64,000 nucleotides of DNA, taken from assembly GCA_041660225.1 (NCBI GenBank), contig JBAZWV010000002.1, positions 124,001 to 188,000 of the forward strand, written 5' to 3'. The notes beneath the pieces are model-generated. The model saw only the letters and a list, made by a program, of their open reading frames with translations, was not told where the DNA came from and searched no databases. A program made the translations under genes and the position numbers. Source of the stretch: JBAZWV01 sp041660225 (GTDB taxonomy: Bacteria; Patescibacteriota; Patescibacteriia; 2-12-FULL-60-25). Below, in pieces: positions 9,209 to 17,943 of the stretch; positions within the stretch are counted from its first letter, which is position 1, and every line of letters starts with the position of its first letter.

Positions 9209-10341
9209 ACGTCGAGTGAAAGAAGAATTTCGTTCATACGACGCGCAATCGCGTTCCAATCAAACCGTTCACGCACGAGCATCCCTCCGTTCAGAGTCAA
9301 TTTCTCACGAAGTCCCGCTTCTTCCTGAATGCGACGAACTGCCTTTGCGATTGATTCCGGGTTGCGTGACTCACAAAACACACCCGTCACTCCATCCGTC
9401 AGAAAATCCGGAATGCCGCCGACAGGTGTTCCCACGATCGGAAGTCCTGCAGCCATTGCTTCGAGAAATGAATTCCCAAGACCTTCCGACAACGACGCGC
9501 GAACAAAAATATCCGCAGACTGCAGAATATCCGGAAGCTCATCGTGATTCTTCGCGCCGAGAAAGACAACGCGATCTTTCAATTCTTTTTGCGCGACGAG
9601 TGTCGTCAGCTTATCGCGATCTTCTCCTTCTCCCGCGATCAACACTTTATAGTTCGTCGGCAACGATGTGAGAGATCGGATCAAATCATCAATGCCATTC
9701 TTGAGCGAAAGACGCGATGCCGTCACAAGGACGACATCCGAATCGGAAAAACCAAATGACATTCGAAGCTCTGCACGACGCTCCGAAGAAATATGTGTCG
9801 AAAACTTTGCGATGTCCACGCCGTTCGGCACAACCTCGGGCGTTCCTTTGAATCCCATCTTCGTCGCCCACTCCGCGAGGAAGCGGCTGATCGCCTGAAT
9901 CTTATTCGCGCGTTGAAAAATCTTTTCATGCAAAAACTGCAACGATCCCGCGCGCTTCGCGTAATGCTCAAGCGGATCTCCTTCTTGCAACGTGAGCAAC
10001 AATTTCGCGCTCGGATGAAGCCACGTAAACGCGAGCGCGGTAAATCCGCCGAAGCTCGCCATGAGGGACCAGACGACAGACGTTGTCGCGCCCGGCAAGA
10101 ACAACGCTCGGATGGATCCAAAAACCGGAAGAAGATATTTATCGATCGTAAGACCGAGACCCACGCGATGGACGGTGACGTTTCCAATCTTTTCGGTCGG
10201 CGGCAGCCCTGACTGGATTTGCGCACATACCAAATCAAACTGCCATTCGGGCAGTCGGTCTGTGATCTCCTTCATTGCCACTTCAGCGCCTCCAACAAGT
10301 GGAAAATAGGTCGTAGAGAAAATGATGGCTCTGCGAGGCAT
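9205..10341 (-). CDS. Glycosyltransferase family 4, first gene of the 10341-to-1 operon
   Basis: 378 residues. The N-terminal TTYFPLVGGAEVAMKEI carries the GGA/E motif of GT4 enzymes; the donor domain has TASRLSLKNGIDDLI and SLSEGLGNSFLEAMAAGLP, which supplies the E-x7-E pair. It is the first gene of a run of six genes on the minus strand linked by ATGA overlaps or 1-nt spacing (10341 to 1). No Shine-Dalgarno sequence precedes the ATG; a TAGAAT hexamer ends seven bases upstream, suggesting a leaderless transcript. Substrate unknown. Confidence 0.88.
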   Translation of the reverse strand: MPRRAIIFSTTYFPLVGGAEVAMKEITDRLPEWQFDLVCAQIQSGLPPTEKIGNVTVHRVGLGLTIDKYLLPVFGSIRALFLPGATTSVVWSLMASFGGFTALAFTWLHPSAKLLLTLQEGDPLEHYAKRAGSLQFLHEKIFQRANKIQAISRFLAEWATKMGFKGTPEVVPNGVDIAKFSTHISSERRAELRMSFGFSDSDVVLVTASRLSLKNGIDDLIRSLTSLPTNYKVLIAGEGEDRDKLTTLVAQKELKDRVVFLGAKNHDELPDILQSADIFVRASLSEGLGNSFLEAMAAGLPIVGTPVGGIPDFLTDGVTGVFCESRNPESIAKAVRRIQEEAGLREKLTLNGGMLVRERFDWNAIARRMNEILLSLDV

Positions 10342-10348
10342 ACTGGCT

Positions 10349-10354
10349 ATTCTA
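10349..10354 (-). promoter_or_regulatory. Candidate leaderless -10 element (TAGAAT)
   Basis: On the minus strand TAGAAT ends seven bases before the ATG at 10341, so the expected transcription start falls at the start codon. No good -35 is visible 16-18 bases upstream, so it is weaker than the other candidates. Confidence 0.4.
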
Positions 10355-10408
10355 TCCGCCCCACCGTACCTTTAATAAGCCTTTTTTTCAACCCCCCGAC
10401 CCAGGTCG

Positions 10409-12289
10409 CTAGGACAGGAAGCGTAGCGAAAAAATCACGATAAACCAGAGCCCTACGGTGAGCAACAACGGTCTGTCCGCCAGAAACGTGTGCGTCGGTG
10501 ACTCGCCCTCTCCTTTTTGATGCACCAAATACCCATATCGGAAGAGTCCGTAGAGGACAATCGGTACGGTTACAGGAAGAAGATTCGAGTGGAAACGCGC
10601 CTGGATCGTGGGATCGAGGGTGTAAAGCGTCCATGCCATGACGATGGATGCGCTGATGATAACGATGAGTTGATCAAGGAACGGGAGCGAATAATGTCGC
10701 AAGGATGCACGATGATGCTCTGCGCGATCTTGAAGCGTCACGAGTTCACTGCGTCGTTTTCCGAGAGCAAGAAAGAGCGCGAGAAGCGTCGTGAGAATAA
10801 TCACCCATGATGTAACCGGTTCATGGATCACGAGCGTCCCGGCGACAACACGAAGCACGTAATTCGATGCGATCGCAAAAAGGTCGATCAGCGCGATGTG
10901 TTTCAGCCACAACGAATAGAAAACGTTGAGCAAAAAATATGCGACGATCACGATGCCGAAGCGTTCATCAAGAAGATATCCCGCGATCAGCGCGAAACTC
11001 CCAAGAAAAAAACCGAGAATCAACGCGTTTCGAATGCTGACTTGGCCGCACGCGATCGGTCGAAACTTCTTGGTTGGATGTTCCTGATCGCGCTTGCAAT
11101 CAATGACGTCGTTCCAAATGTACACAGTGCTTGATGCGAAACAAAACAACACGAACGCGTAGACTGACATCCACATCGCATCCGGTGATGTGAGTTTCGT
11201 CGAAAGCGCGAGCGGCGCCATTACGAAAAAATTCTTGATCCACTGCGCAGGTCGAAGCAGGAAGAAAAAATCAACAACGCCGAGTAATTTTAAGGCTCCT
11301 TTCTTGAGTGACGTCTTATGCGCCGATCCACTCTTCGCCTCGTCCTTGTGTTTGACATACCATTGATACGTTTCATGCAGCATTTCTGCGTTACTCTTCT
11401 GCGGCATGAACCCGAGAACGCGCTGGAGCTTATCAACGGAAAACGAAACGGAACGATCCGCAATGTGATATTGATATCCAACGAGCGGTGAGAGACGGAG
11501 GAATCCAAGAATCGGTAACGTCATGCGCGCAAGGAATCCAGGAACCGACGTAACACGTGATCCACTTCCACTTCGCTTGATAAACTCTTCGAGATCCTCC
11601 CGCAACGCACCGAATCGCGGAGTTCCGATATTAAAATCTTCCCCTTTGCACGACTGTGTCGCCATCCGCAGAACGGCATCGCACAGATCCGAAGCCGCGA
11701 CGAGTTGATATCGATTATCCCCTTTTCCTAGAATATAGACGCGTTGATTCGACGCAACCCAATCAAAAAGAAGCGACATCAGTCCCATGCGCCCAGGACC
11801 TAGAATTGTTCGAGGGCGCAGGATGCTCACGTCGAGATCTTTCTTGAACGACTGACAGACCTCTTCCGCAGCCGCTTTGGATTTTCCGTATGCTTCAAAT
11901 GGATTCAATTTCGTTTCTTCGGTGATGACCGCGCCGTTTTCCGGAATCCCATATACGGATGAGGAGGAAATGAAAATAACTTTGCGCACGCAGAGTTCCT
12001 TCGCAACCTCGAGAACGGTCTTCGTTCCATTCACATTCACATCCCAAAACAAATCTCCGCCGCGTGTGAGTGGAACAAGCGCCGCATTATGAATCACGAC
12101 GTCCGCGCCAGCACACGCGCGACGAACGGCCTCACGATCGCGAACATCACCGTTGATATATTCCACAACCGCCGCGGTCTTACTCGGCGCAATCGGATCG
12201 AGAATTGTAACAGCGTGTCCGTTCTCAACGAACGCCCGTGCGAGATGTTCTCCCAAAAATCCCGATCCTCCGGTGATGAAGACCTTCAT
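10409..12289 (-). CDS. NAD-dependent epimerase/dehydratase (SDR) fused to UbiA-family prenyltransferase
   Basis: 626 residues from ATG 12289, preceded by AGGAGA. Residues 1-320 are an extended SDR: TGGSGFLG at 6-13, SSSSVYG near 108 and the catalytic YGKSK at 134-138. Residues 340-626 are a polytopic UbiA prenyltransferase with LRPAQWIKN, the first Asp-rich motif NDVIDCKRDQEHPTKKFRP at 393-411 and the second region YSLWLKHIALIDLF. This motif set matches decaprenyl-phosphate 5-phosphoribosyltransferase (mycobacterial Rv3806c) better than quinone-pathway UbiA. In mycobacteria the product, polyprenyl-phosphoryl-pentose, is then epimerised by DprE1/DprE2. An SDR fused in front may serve an analogous step; that link is inference. 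Confidence 0.83.
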   Translation of the reverse strand: MKVFITGGSGFLGEHLARAFVENGHAVTILDPIAPSKTAAVVEYINGDVRDREAVRRACAGADVVIHNAALVPLTRGGDLFWDVNVNGTKTVLEVAKELCVRKVIFISSSSVYGIPENGAVITEETKLNPFEAYGKSKAAAEEVCQSFKKDLDVSILRPRTILGPGRMGLMSLLFDWVASNQRVYILGKGDNRYQLVAASDLCDAVLRMATQSCKGEDFNIGTPRFGALREDLEEFIKRSGSGSRVTSVPGFLARMTLPILGFLRLSPLVGYQYHIADRSVSFSVDKLQRVLGFMPQKSNAEMLHETYQWYVKHKDEAKSGSAHKTSLKKGALKLLGVVDFFFLLRPAQWIKNFFVMAPLALSTKLTSPDAMWMSVYAFVLFCFASSTVYIWNDVIDCKRDQEHPTKKFRPIACGQVSIRNALILGFFLGSFALIAGYLLDERFGIVIVAYFLLNVFYSLWLKHIALIDLFAIASNYVLRVVAGTLVIHEPVTSWVIILTTLLALFLALGKRRSELVTLQDRAEHHRASLRHYSLPFLDQLIVIISASIVMAWTLYTLDPTIQARFHSNLLPVTVPIVLYGLFRYGYLVHQKGEGESPTHTFLADRPLLLTVGLWFIVIFSLRFLS

Positions 12290-12291
12290 GC

Positions 12292-13314
12292 TTAAATCTC
12301 CTGGCCATGGCTGCGACACCATTCGATCGAACGACGCATCCCTTCGCGAAGATCAATCGTCGGTTCGTATCCAATTTCACGTCGCGCCTTCTCGATCGAA
12401 CACGCGATATCTTTATTCATCTCTCCGGCAACGTGGAAATCCGTGGAATACATTCCAACAGCCTGAAGCGCGTCATCAACGAGCTCGCAAATATCTGACG
12501 CAATCCCCGGAATAAATCGCGGCGTGAGTTTTACGCCAAGAAGCTCTGCAACCGTTTGATAAATCTCATTCGTCTCATACGGTCGCGCATCTGCAATCCA
12601 ATATGTTTGTCCGATAGCGTTCGATGAAGACTCCGCACGAAGCAATCCCTGCACGGTATTGTCGACATACGACATGCTACGCAGATTCTTTCCGTCACCA
12701 AACACGATCGGCTTGCCCGATTTGATCATGCGGAAAAATCGCGACTGGCGCGCAGGCTGATTCGGTCCGTAAAACCAACATGGACGAATGATTGTCGTCT
12801 TGATCTTTCCTTCGGCATTCGCCTTGTTCACCAAATCCTCTGCCATCGCCTTGCTGCGACCGTACGCCTTATACGGATTCTGTGGATCAGACTCCGTCAG
12901 CAAAACGTTACGATTCTTGTTGCATCCTGCGGGCGAGTTGCTGCTGACAAAAATAAAACGCTGAACGCCGGCGGCAATCGCGGCGTTCAATAGATTCCGT
13001 GTTCCCTCCGTATTGATATCAAAAACTTCCTGAATCTTTTTCTGTGGATGGATGATACCTGCAAGATGAAACACGGTGTCGACACCTTCGAGCGCCTTCG
13101 TGAGCGTTTCCGGTTTTCGGATATCGCCTTCAAACGCTTCCGCTCCGAGCGCCGTCGTTGGTGACGCATCGAACCCCGGAAGAACGAGAACGCGGACAGG
13201 TCGCGCACCGATCGTCGTCGCATTCGCGAAGTCCGTCGTCTTCCCCGTCAGCGCTTCAACAAGACGCGTTCCAAGCCAACCCGGTGCACCGGTCACGAGT
13301 GTTCGATTGCTCAT
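12292..13314 (-). CDS. NAD-dependent epimerase/dehydratase (extended SDR)
   Basis: 340 residues, full length for an extended SDR. The Rossmann loop is TGAPGWLG at 8-15, the segment VFHLAGIIHP follows, then the catalytic YGRSK. The overall look is close to the 3-beta-HSD/GDP-sugar epimerase group; the exact sugar substrate is not evident. The gene overlaps the PHP gene stop as ATGA (13311-13314) and is two bases from the SDR-UbiA fusion, so it probably supplies or modifies a nucleotide or lipid-linked sugar for the same pathway. Confidence 0.82.
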   Translation of the reverse strand: MSNRTLVTGAPGWLGTRLVEALTGKTTDFANATTIGARPVRVLVLPGFDASPTTALGAEAFEGDIRKPETLTKALEGVDTVFHLAGIIHPQKKIQEVFDINTEGTRNLLNAAIAAGVQRFIFVSSNSPAGCNKNRNVLLTESDPQNPYKAYGRSKAMAEDLVNKANAEGKIKTTIIRPCWFYGPNQPARQSRFFRMIKSGKPIVFGDGKNLRSMSYVDNTVQGLLRAESSSNAIGQTYWIADARPYETNEIYQTVAELLGVKLTPRFIPGIASDICELVDDALQAVGMYSTDFHVAGEMNKDIACSIEKARREIGYEPTIDLREGMRRSIEWCRSHGQEI

Positions 13315-13970
13315 ACAGAGAAAAATGATGGAAATGTTTTCTTAATCTTCGTAATGCCGTGAACCCACGTCGGACTTTTTTCGCGGATCAATGTCGCAGA
13401 TTCAAGATGCTGCAAAAACTCTTGTGGCGTTTGAAATGGCGTCATCTCGACTCCACTCCGTCCGACTTCGAAACCCGTATGCGTATCGCTCGCCGAGATC
13501 TTTCGCAGATGATGTTGATCCGCAATCGCATCTGCACGATCGTTTGACGAACGGAACACATTACGCGCATTCCAAACCTCGAAGCAATCAATACGCTCCA
13601 ACATCGGGATCAACTTTTCCGGATTAAACCGATGCTTGCGCAGCGTATCGCACGGATGCGGCAACGAAACGACGCCACCCTGCGTGTGAATCCGATCCAT
13701 CGTCTCTTCGGCAGAAAGTCCCGGCGGAATCCGTTCCGACAAAAAGTAACCGATGATATCTCCGTCCGCCGACGTCACCTCTTCACCCACGATCACAAAA
13801 AAAGGAGCCTCCTCCTGCATGCGAAGCGCACCGTCAATCGAATCATGATCCGTAATGGCCATCGCTTTAATTCCGAGTCGCTGTGCTTGGGCGATCAAAT
13901 TCGGGCGCGAGATGGTCGCGCATGGCGATGCGTTCGTGTGACAATGCAGCTCAACGCGCCAAGAATCCAT
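13311..13970 (-). CDS. PHP-domain metal-dependent phosphoesterase
   Basis: 219 residues. The PHP signature is present: HCHT at 9-12, ITDHDSIDG near 39-47, GEEVT in the middle, and HPCD later, which together bind the metal cluster. Stand-alone proteins of this size are often nucleoside- or sugar-phosphate phosphatases (TrpH/YciV-like RNase AM is a relative). In this glycan cluster a phosphatase acting on a phosphorylated sugar is possible but unproven. No Shine-Dalgarno sequence precedes the ATG at 13970. It starts 18 bases after the UXS stop, so it may be co-transcribed with it. Confidence 0.78.
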   Translation of the reverse strand: MDSWRVELHCHTNASPCATISRPNLIAQAQRLGIKAMAITDHDSIDGALRMQEEAPFFVIVGEEVTSADGDIIGYFLSERIPPGLSAEETMDRIHTQGGVVSLPHPCDTLRKHRFNPEKLIPMLERIDCFEVWNARNVFRSSNDRADAIADQHHLRKISASDTHTGFEVGRSGVEMTPFQTPQEFLQHLESATLIREKSPTWVHGITKIKKTFPSFFSV

Positions 13971-13988
13971 AGGAAATACGCTTCAAGG

Positions 13989-14921
13989 TTAGACGATCTT
14001 CCGGAAATAATCAATCGTTTTCTCGAGCCCTTCGCGCAGCGGAATCTTCGGTTCCCACGCCAATTTTTCCTTTGCAAGCGTGATATCTGCCTGTCGTTGT
14101 TTTGGATCGTGTTCGACCGCGGGGAGATAAATAATCTTTGACGATGATCCCGTCATCTCGACGACGATCTGCGCGAGTTCGAGAATCGTAAATTCTCCCG
14201 GATTTCCGATGTTGACCGGACCAGTGAATCCATCCTGCGTGATCATGCGAATCATTCCTTCGACAAGATCATCAACGAATTGGAACGATCGCGTGTATGA
14301 TCCGTCACCGTAAATCGTAATGTCTTCGCCGCGAAGTGCCTGCAAGATAAAATTCGAAACCACACGACCATCATCCTTCGCCATGCGCGGTCCGTATGTA
14401 TTAAAAATACGAATGACACGAATGTCTACGCCGTACTCGCGATGATAATCGAAACACAATGTCTCCGCGCAGCGCTTTCCCTCGTCATAACACGCACGAC
14501 GCGAAATAGGATTCACGTTTCCCCAATAACTTTCAGTTTGCGGATGCATGAGCGGATCGCCATAGACTTCTGACGTTGAAGCCTGCAACACGCGCGCGCC
14601 ATTTTTTCGTGCGAGATCGAGACAGTTCATCATCCCAAGCACGTTCGTGCGAACGGTTTCGACGGGATCATGCTGATAATGCGGCGGTGATGCTGGGCAC
14701 GCCAGATTAAAAATCCAATCATACTCACCGGTGAACGGCACTTGTACATCCGCTTCGATAAACGTGAACCCAGGTTGTCCGATGAGATGCGCGATATTTT
14801 CCTTCGCGCCCGTAAACAAATTATCAAGACACGTCACCGTGTGCCCATCGCGAATCAGCCGGTCGCACAAATGTGAACCGACGAATCCTGCACCCCCCGT
14901 GACCAATACGCGTTTAGACAT
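13989..14921 (-). CDS. uxs: UDP-glucuronate decarboxylase (UDP-xylose synthase)
   Basis: 310 residues, full length. TGGAGFVGSHL at the N-terminus is the NAD-binding loop. NLACPASPPHYQHDPVET, STSEVYGDPLMHPQ, YWGNVNP and the catalytic CYDEGKR are diagnostic of UXS-type enzymes, which oxidise UDP-glucuronate at C4, decarboxylate and reduce to UDP-xylose. The presence of this enzyme implies that pentose residues are available for the glycan made here. The start overlaps the AsnB copy 2 stop by eight bases. Confidence 0.92.
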   Translation of the reverse strand: MSKRVLVTGGAGFVGSHLCDRLIRDGHTVTCLDNLFTGAKENIAHLIGQPGFTFIEADVQVPFTGEYDWIFNLACPASPPHYQHDPVETVRTNVLGMMNCLDLARKNGARVLQASTSEVYGDPLMHPQTESYWGNVNPISRRACYDEGKRCAETLCFDYHREYGVDIRVIRIFNTYGPRMAKDDGRVVSNFILQALRGEDITIYGDGSYTRSFQFVDDLVEGMIRMITQDGFTGPVNIGNPGEFTILELAQIVVEMTGSSSKIIYLPAVEHDPKQRQADITLAKEKLAWEPKIPLREGLEKTIDYFRKIV

Positions 14922-16767
14922 GTTTCGAAAGCCAGGTTGAAAGAGTGAGTAACATCCACAGTCGATTCCCGTGATCCGCGCCGTCTTGATTCTCGTTGAT
15001 CAATCGCTCGATCGCTTCCGGTTTCAGAATGGTTCGCAGTGGCGATGAAGCGCCGAGACATCGTTCTTGGACGAGATCCTTGAGCGGCCCGCGGAACCAC
15101 TCCGCCAACGGTACCTGAAAACCCTTCTTTTTACGATCCAGCACGTCGGACGGGAGGATCGACCGCATCGCGCGTTTCAACGAAACTTTCGTTTGGCCCG
15201 CGTGCACTTTTTGTTCCAGCGGAAGACCCAATGCGAATTGGACGAGATCTTGATCCAAAAACGGCGCGCGTGCTTCGAGTCCAAACTTCATCGTCGCGCG
15301 ATCCATCTTCACATTCAAGTCATCGGGGAGATAAGACGTGAGATCGAAATACATCGCTGCATCGAGATCTGCGGAGCCGCCCATCGTTTTCGCGACAAAG
15401 CTGACCGCATCGCTGTCTTTCGTCTGTTTCAGAAACTCCGGCTGACACATTTCCTCCAATCTGCATGAATTGAAATAGGCGCCGCAAAACAACTCTCCGT
15501 ATGCTGCTTCCGGACGCGTTTGCATCACGTTCGCCATCTGTCCGAACCGTTCGAAGCGCGGATCTTGAATGACTCTTCCCAGCCAGTGCACCGCAGGCGC
15601 CGTCACCGCATTCAAAAGAGGAAGATGCGCGAGTTCAAGCGCTTGAAGATATGCGAGATATCGTTTGTATCCTCCGAATGTTTCATCTCCACCGTCGCCC
15701 GTGAGAACGACTTTGATATGCTTCGATGTTTCCTGCGCGAGCAACCACAATGGCAACGCGGATGAATCCGCATATGGCGCATCGTATTGCTCGACGAGAT
15801 CATCAACGAGACGCAACAGATCTTCCGGCGTTGCAATAAATTCGTGATGTTCGGTGTTGAATTTTTCTGCGATCTCGCGCGCTTCTTTCCGCTCATCCAT
15901 CGACGCAACATCAAATCCCATCGTGAACGTCTGGAGTTTATCAACGTACTTCGATGCGTAGGCAACAACCGCTGCAGAATCCACGCCGCCGGACAAAAAT
16001 GCACCGACCGGAACATCCGACGCGAGCATGCGAAGCTTCACGGCTTCATCAAGACGATTGCGAATTCCTTCGTCGATGTGACCATTCGACATCTTGCACG
16101 TCTCTCGCGACCACATGTGATACGGATGCGTCGTGAGTTTTCCGTTTTCCATGATCCCGATGTGTCCCGGTGCGAGTTGCGACACGCCGATGAATCCCGT
16201 TCGCGGTGTCGGCACGTATTGCAATCCAAGAAACGTCCGCACGTCATCCATGTCCGGCTTCAGATTAACAACATCCTTGAACGCTTTGATCTCACTTGCG
16301 AAAACAAAATCCCCGTTCTTCGCCGTCGCATAAAACAACGGCTTCTTCCCGATCCGATCGCGCGCGATCAACAGTCGATTCTTCTTCGTATCCCACAATG
16401 CGAACGCAAACATGCCACGAAGTTTCGTCACAACATCATCACCCCACACGCGATAGCCTTCGAGAATCACTTCCGTATCACTCTCCGTTTCCCACTCCGC
16501 GCTCAACTCCGTTCGCAGCTCTTTGTAATTATAAATCTCTCCGTTGAAGATGATCGCAAGCTCACCCATCCGATCCTGCATAGGCTGTGCAGCACGCGGA
16601 TCAAGGTCGATGATCGCGAGACGACGATGAGCAAAACCCACGCCCGAACCGGTCCAAATCCCCTCCCCATCCGGACCCCGATGGCGGATGGCACCGGACA
16701 TGCCACGAAGCAACCCCTCGTCGAGAGGGGCGCCGTTCTTGGTCACGATCCCAGCAATTCCGCACAT
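14914..16767 (-). CDS. asnB: Asparagine synthase (glutamine-hydrolysing)-type amidotransferase, copy 2
   Basis: 617 residues. MCGIAG supplies Cys2, RHRGPDGEG follows, NGEIYNY lies near 75, the pyrophosphatase loop SGGVDSA is at 259-265 and LTGDGGDE follows. It is clearly paralogous to, but quite different in sequence from, the protein at 3104-4984, so the two probably serve different acceptors. One may be true asparagine synthase and the other a sugar-acid amidotransferase; sequence alone does not decide which. It starts 42 bases from a divergent GT4 and is followed directly by UXS, so a uronate-linked role is attractive. Confidence 0.9.
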   Translation of the reverse strand: MCGIAGIVTKNGAPLDEGLLRGMSGAIRHRGPDGEGIWTGSGVGFAHRRLAIIDLDPRAAQPMQDRMGELAIIFNGEIYNYKELRTELSAEWETESDTEVILEGYRVWGDDVVTKLRGMFAFALWDTKKNRLLIARDRIGKKPLFYATAKNGDFVFASEIKAFKDVVNLKPDMDDVRTFLGLQYVPTPRTGFIGVSQLAPGHIGIMENGKLTTHPYHMWSRETCKMSNGHIDEGIRNRLDEAVKLRMLASDVPVGAFLSGGVDSAAVVAYASKYVDKLQTFTMGFDVASMDERKEAREIAEKFNTEHHEFIATPEDLLRLVDDLVEQYDAPYADSSALPLWLLAQETSKHIKVVLTGDGGDETFGGYKRYLAYLQALELAHLPLLNAVTAPAVHWLGRVIQDPRFERFGQMANVMQTRPEAAYGELFCGAYFNSCRLEEMCQPEFLKQTKDSDAVSFVAKTMGGSADLDAAMYFDLTSYLPDDLNVKMDRATMKFGLEARAPFLDQDLVQFALGLPLEQKVHAGQTKVSLKRAMRSILPSDVLDRKKKGFQVPLAEWFRGPLKDLVQERCLGASSPLRTILKPEAIERLINENQDGADHGNRLWMLLTLSTWLSKHV

Positions 16768-16770
16768 ACG

Positions 16771-16799
16771 TTGTATTTAAGCCAGTATTCCGCTATCTT
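16771..16799 (+). promoter_or_regulatory. Promoter TTGTAT-17-TATCTT for the plus-strand GT4
   Basis: The -35 is 16771-16776, the spacer is 17 bases and the -10 is 16794-16799. The ATG at 16810 is ten bases beyond the -10, so the transcript would have almost no leader. It lies in the 42-base divergent gap. Confidence 0.5.
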
Positions 16800-16809
16800 A
16801 GCCGCAATT

Positions 16810-17943
16810 ATGGAAGCCGCCAAGCGTCGCATCCTCTTCCTCATCACCACCTCCGATTGGGGCGGTGCGCAGCTTTTTGTGCACAACATGGCCAAAGCTG
16901 CCAAAGCAGCGGGACACAGCGTCATGGTTGCAGCAGGCGGACACGGTGAACTTGAGACGCGATGCAAAGCTTCGGACATTCATTTCGAGCGTCTTGAGAC
17001 CGTGCGGCGTGAACTTTCCGCATTCCATGACCTCGCAGCGATCCACGAAATTCGACGCATCCTCCGCGACTACAAACCCGACATCGTACATCTGAACAGC
17101 TCAAAAATGAGCGTCATCGGTTCCATCGCCGCATCGATCGAACGCGTTCCGCGGGTCATCTATCGTATCGGCGGCTGGGCGTTCCTCGAAGATGTTTCGC
17201 CCTGGAAAAAATTCATCTACCTTTGGAGTGAAAAACTGACCGCGGATAAAAAAGACGTAATCGTCACCGTTCATCCGGGAGATGAGGAAGAAGCGAAGAA
17301 ACAAAACATCCGTCCGAAAGAGCGCGTCGTTACGATCGCGAATGGATTGGATCTCGCGGCGTTCGATCTCTCTCTTACAACACGGGAACGAGCACGAAAT
17401 TTTTTTAATGTTAGTGATGAGAATATTGTCATTGGTACGGTTGCAAATGCTTATCCTCCAAAAGATTTACTTCGATATCTTCAAACCTTGGCGCCGTTAG
17501 TAAAATCTAATGCTAACTTGAAATCAGTCATTATCGGTGATGGGCCGCAATTCGATGAGCTAAAACGCCTCCATCACGATTTGGGTCTTGAAGGAAAAGT
17601 CTTTCTTGCTGGTCGACATGAATTCGCGTCTTTCATTCTGCCTGGCTTTGATCTCTTCGTCCTTCCCTCCTCCAAAGAAGGTATGCCGTGGTCTCTCCTC
17701 GAAGCCATGGCCGCGAAGCTTCCCTGTATCGCGACGGATGTCGGTGCGTGTCGTTGGATGCTCGAACCGGATGCGGGAATCATTGTGCCTGCGAAGGATG
17801 AAGAAGCGATGCGTCGCGCCATTCTCTCTCTTGTAGATGACAAACAAAAACGGACGGCTCTTGGAGAAGCCGCCCGTCGTGCTGTTGAATCGCGTTTCCG
17901 TTGGGAAGACGCGGTTCAACAAACGCTCAACCTGTTTCAATAA
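16810..17943 (+). CDS. Glycosyltransferase family 4
   Basis: 377 residues, the only plus-strand gene of the first glycan cluster. The N-terminus has LFLITTSDWGGAQLFVHNMA with the GGAQ motif; EGMPWSLLEAMAAKLPCIATDVG provides the E-x7-E pair of GT4. The start at 16810 is chosen over longer in-frame extension (back to 15787), which runs antisense through asnB copy 2 and lacks any family match. No Shine-Dalgarno sequence. Bases about 17390-17560 (residues about 194-250) are AT-rich with different codon choice from the rest, suggesting a recombined patch. The stop codon directly abuts the stop of the convergent Wzy-like gene. Confidence 0.87.
   Translation: MEAAKRRILFLITTSDWGGAQLFVHNMAKAAKAAGHSVMVAAGGHGELETRCKASDIHFERLETVRRELSAFHDLAAIHEIRRILRDYKPDIVHLNSSKMSVIGSIAASIERVPRVIYRIGGWAFLEDVSPWKKFIYLWSEKLTADKKDVIVTVHPGDEEEAKKQNIRPKERVVTIANGLDLAAFDLSLTTRERARNFFNVSDENIVIGTVANAYPPKDLLRYLQTLAPLVKSNANLKSVIIGDGPQFDELKRLHHDLGLEGKVFLAGRHEFASFILPGFDLFVLPSSKEGMPWSLLEAMAAKLPCIATDVGACRWMLEPDAGIIVPAKDEEAMRRAILSLVDDKQKRTALGEAARRAVESRFRWEDAVQQTLNLFQ

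Noticed and set aside
15787..16809. N-terminal extension of the plus-strand GT4 frame
   Set aside because: It runs antisense through asnB copy 2, resembles no family, and a promoter with the ATG at 16810 explains the real start.
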